Shown one piece after another: positions 12,645 through 14,617 of a stretch of DNA of 14,617 nt (position 1 is the stretch's first letter; every line of letters starts with the position of its first letter). The translations under genes and the position numbers were made by a program. Origin of the DNA: Solirubrobacterales bacterium (GTDB lineage Bacteria > Actinomycetota > Thermoleophilia > Solirubrobacterales > Solirubrobacteraceae). The notes beneath the pieces are model-generated. The model ran no database searches, was not told where the DNA came from, and saw only the letters and a program-made list of their open reading frames with translations. The stretch lies in the NCBI GenBank assembly GCA_019240015.1, contig JAFAZB010000485.1, forward strand, positions 1 through 14,617, in the 5' to 3' direction.

Positions 12645-12673
12645 TCGTCCGGCTGCGTGGCGCCTAACCCACT
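12640..12673. repeat. 34-bp direct repeat, copy 1
   Basis: Begins TGGAGTCGTCCGGCTGCG and ends GGCGCCTAACCCACT. Copy 2 at 12685-12718 differs at one base (GCGTGG here, GCGCGG there). The copies are 11 bases apart, a 45-base period. The first bases are part of the right arm of the stem-loop at 12592-12644. Confidence 0.9.
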
Positions 12674-12684
12674 GTGACGGTGGT

Positions 12685-12718
12685 TGGAGTCGTCCGGCTG
12701 CGCGGCGCCTAACCCACT
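12685..12718. repeat. 34-bp direct repeat, copy 2
   Basis: Second copy of the repeat at 12640-12673, with one mismatch. Its last two bases fall in the stop codon of the lipoprotein gene (12717-12719), so the repeat ends exactly where that gene ends. Confidence 0.9.
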
Positions 12719-13181
12719 AACTGCCGGTCTGCGGGAGCCCCAGCGCCCCGGTCAGCGCGCGGTCCACGATTCTGAGCGCGGCCGCGTGCTGGAGCAGCCG
12801 CGCGTACGCCGCCCGGGCCGTCCCGGCGTCGGCCGCCTTCGCGGCCGAGGCGATCGAGCCCAGATCGGCCCCCACCGCGTCGAAGTCGCCCGCGAGCGTC
12901 TTCACCTGCGCGGCGAACTTCGACGGCGGGTCGAGCTTGCGCAGCTGCGCCGCCTGCTGCTTGGCCCTGCTCGACAGCGCGCCGAACTCGCTCGCCAGCT
13001 CGGTGTTGGTCTGGTTCCGCGCGCTCTGAATAGCCGCCGCCAGGTCGCTACCGAGCTTGGTGAACTGCGACTTGTCGGTGGCGAACCCATTCTTGAACGC
13101 GCTCAGGCTGGGCCCGCCGCCGCATCCGGCGAGCGCGAGCGCGAGCGCAACCGCCCCCGCGGTGACCGTGCGCCGGACCAT
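12717..13181 (-). CDS. Putative lipoprotein
   Basis: A 154-residue protein with a lipoprotein signal: MVRR, then a hydrophobic run TAGAVALALALAGC, where LAGC is the lipobox and Cys20 the predicted lipidated residue. After a GGG linker the mature part is helical: NGFATDKSQFTKLGSDLAAA, then NTELASEFGALSSRAKQQAA, DFDAVGADLGSIASAAKAAD and ARAAYARLLQHAAALRIVDR. It would be anchored on the outer face of the cytoplasmic membrane. No named family is recognised, and it may be a small helical-bundle surface protein. ATG 13181 lies 13 bases after the transketolase stop, so the two are probably co-transcribed, but no good ribosome site is seen. Function is unknown. Confidence 0.85.
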   Translation of the reverse strand: MVRRTVTAGAVALALALAGCGGGPSLSAFKNGFATDKSQFTKLGSDLAAAIQSARNQTNTELASEFGALSSRAKQQAAQLRKLDPPSKFAAQVKTLAGDFDAVGADLGSIASAAKAADAGTARAAYARLLQHAAALRIVDRALTGALGLPQTGS

Positions 13182-13194
13182 CGCGATCGGGTCG

Positions 13195-14617
13195 CTACGC
13201 CGCCCCGGCCGTCGCGTGCCGGCCGATCTGCGGCCCCAGCGCGGCCAGCCGGCGGGCCTCCTGGGCGATGTGCTCGGCGTCGATCCCCACGTCGGCGAGC
13301 AGCTCGGCGGGCTTGCCCGAGCCGGGCAGGTGGCTGACGGCGAGCTTGACCACCCGCGGGCGCTCGTCGCTGTCGGCGAACACCCCCAGTACCGAGTCGC
13401 CGATCCCGCCCTCGGGCCAGTGATCCTCGGCGACCACCAGCCGGCCTCCGGTCGCGCGCGAGGCCGCGGCCAGCGTCTCGGCGTCGATCGGCTTGACCGA
13501 GTACAGGTCGATCACCCGAGCGGCGATCCCTTCGCCCGCGAGCGTCTCGGCGGCCTTCAGCGCCTCGTGCAGGGTCACCCCCGCGCCGATCAACGCGACC
13601 TGGTCCTCGTCGGACTCGCGCACCACCCGCGCGCCGCCGATCGGGAACTCCTCGTCGGGCCCGTACAGGGTCTGGAAGCCGCCACGGGTGGAGCGCAGAT
13701 AGGAGATGCCGTCGAAGTCGGCCATCTGGGCGACCAGCTTGACGGTCTGATTGGGGTCGCTCGGGTACAGCACCGCTGAGCCCCCCAGCGCGCGGAACTC
13801 GGCCAGGTCCTCGAGCGCCATCTGCGACGGGCCGTCTTCGCCGATCGAGACACCCGCATGGGATCCGTTCAGGCACAGCTTGGCCTGTGAGATCACGGCC
13901 ATCCGGATGAAGTCATAGGCGCGCGACAGGAACGCCGCGAACGTCGCCGCAAACGGGGTCCAGCCACGCACCTGGAAGCCGACGCCGGTGGCGATCATCA
14001 TCTGCTCGGCGATGTACGCCTCGAAGTAACGCTCGGGCGCCACCTTCTGAGCCTCGTCGAGGTGGGTGGAGTTGCCCACCTCGCCGTCGATCGCGACCAC
14101 CTCGGCGCGACGCTGCATCAGCGCCGCGACAGCTTCGCCGAACGCCTTGCGGGTCGGAACCGGGTCGCCCTCGGGGTCGTAGCTCGGCCAGGCGGCGTCG
14201 GGGTCTGACTCGAACCGATGCGGGGCTCCCGCGCTTTCGGGCTTGCCCACGTCGACGTGGATCGGGTCGACCTCGCCCAGCTCGTGATAAGCCTCGTCGG
14301 GGTCCTTGAGCGGCTGGCCGTGCTTGCCGTCGAGGTCGGCCGTCTCCTTGACCCCGTAGCCCTTGATCGTGCGGGCGACGATCATCGTCGGCCGGTCGGA
14401 GGTCTCCTGGGCTTGGATGTATGCCCGGTCGATCGCGGCGATGTCGTGGCCGTCGATCTCGATCGCGTTCCAGCCCGAGGCCTCCGCGCGGCGGGAGTAC
14501 GCGGCGAGGTCCCAGCCGTGCATCGTCTCGCCGCGCTGCCCGAGGCGGTTGACGTCGACGATCGCAACCAGCTTGTCGAGCCGCTCCACACCCGCGTGCT
14601 CCACCGCCTCCCAGATC
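13195..14617 (-). CDS. tkt: Transketolase, N-terminus beyond the window
   Basis: About 473 residues of a transketolase are present, and the gene is cut at the window edge. The order of parts is clear: the end of the thiamine diphosphate-binding domain (WEAVEHAGVERLDKLVAIVD, VNRLGQRGETMHGWDLAAYS, then GWNAIEIDGHDIAAIDRAY); the pyrimidine-binding domain, starting TRKAFGEAVAALMQRRAEVV and holding AEQMMIATGVGF with the catalytic Glu; and the C-terminal domain from GGARVVRESDEDQVALIGAG. The pattern (DGEVGNST, TRKAFGEA) is closer to the shorter, animal-type transketolases than to the E. coli type. The enzyme moves two-carbon units between sugar phosphates in the pentose phosphate pathway. The only downstream gene in the same direction is the lipoprotein gene. 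Confidence 0.95.
   Translation of the reverse strand, partial: IWEAVEHAGVERLDKLVAIVDVNRLGQRGETMHGWDLAAYSRRAEASGWNAIEIDGHDIAAIDRAYIQAQETSDRPTMIVARTIKGYGVKETADLDGKHGQPLKDPDEAYHELGEVDPIHVDVGKPESAGAPHRFESDPDAAWPSYDPEGDPVPTRKAFGEAVAALMQRRAEVVAIDGEVGNSTHLDEAQKVAPERYFEAYIAEQMMIATGVGFQVRGWTPFAATFAAFLSRAYDFIRMAVISQAKLCLNGSHAGVSIGEDGPSQMALEDLAEFRALGGSAVLYPSDPNQTVKLVAQMADFDGISYLRSTRGGFQTLYGPDEEFPIGGARVVRESDEDQVALIGAGVTLHEALKAAETLAGEGIAARVIDLYSVKPIDAETLAAASRATGGRLVVAEDHWPEGGIGDSVLGVFADSDERPRVVKLAVSHLPGSGKPAELLADVGIDAEHIAQEARRLAALGPQIGRHATAGAA

Noticed and set aside
11210..12667. A 485-codon plus-strand frame over the exporter gene
   Set aside because: The exporter frame shows twelve hydrophobic helices and MFS motif A; the other frame is Arg/Gly/Ala-rich without features.
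12640..12718. CRISPR array
   Set aside because: Only two repeat copies with an 11-base gap and no cas genes; far too short a spacer.
1..14617. Mobile island, prophage or defence locus
   Set aside because: No integrase, transposase, tRNA, att-like repeats, toxin-antitoxin pair or nuclease genes were found, and base composition looks uniform; the window reads as ordinary chromosome.

Overview
The window is high-GC, gene-dense DNA with many GTG starts. Several genes seem to begin within a few bases of a TANNNT-type -10 box and lack a Shine-Dalgarno site (leaderless style). With WYL, CGNR, MarR and ECF41 regulators and an MHS transporter, this points to an actinobacterium, probably of the Thermoleophilia/Solirubrobacterales type. 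The lineage is inferred from style and gene content, not from a marker gene. It looks like ordinary chromosome: no RNA gene, integrase, transposase or CRISPR array was seen.

Layout. 1-208 is the tail of an MHS-type MFS permease, followed by a strong GC hairpin (229-257). A two-domain VOC (glyoxalase-fold) protein (298-1188, -) is divergent from a WYL-domain regulator (1270-2236, +). The regulator reads intact only across a one-base frameshift near 1560, and a 17-bp palindrome lies between the two genes. Next comes an ECF41/SigJ-type sigma factor with a SnoaL-like tail (2319-3203) behind a near-consensus ECF41 promoter, then a DUF1801 protein (3241-3600). Two putative Fe(II)/2-oxoglutarate oxygenases converge and overlap at their 3' ends (3642-4265, + and 4220-5035, -).

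A four-helix membrane protein (5134-5580), a double-ACT protein (5626-6006) and a dienelactone hydrolase-family enzyme (6070-6819) follow on +. A KstD/fumarate reductase-like FAD dehydrogenase (6835-8517, -) is divergent from a DUF1905 + cupin gene pair (8643-9592). A CGNR zinc-finger protein (9603-10172, -) is divergent from an unrecognised gene (10250-10756) whose promoter is TTGACA-N17-TATCAT with a palindrome inside the spacer. A MarR + MFS exporter operon (10813-12629) has nested palindromes at its start. Its 3' end runs into about 180 bp of palindromes and direct repeats (12535-12718). The window closes with a putative lipoprotein (12717-13181, -) just downstream of a transketolase (13195-14617, -) that is cut by the window edge.

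Three regulator-target modules can be read from the sequence: WYL with VOC, MarR with MFS, and ECF41 acting on itself and perhaps on DUF1801. No single large novel system is evident. The most interesting items are the convergent oxygenase pair, the operator-like palindromes in three intergenic regions, and the repeat cluster at the exporter's 3' end.
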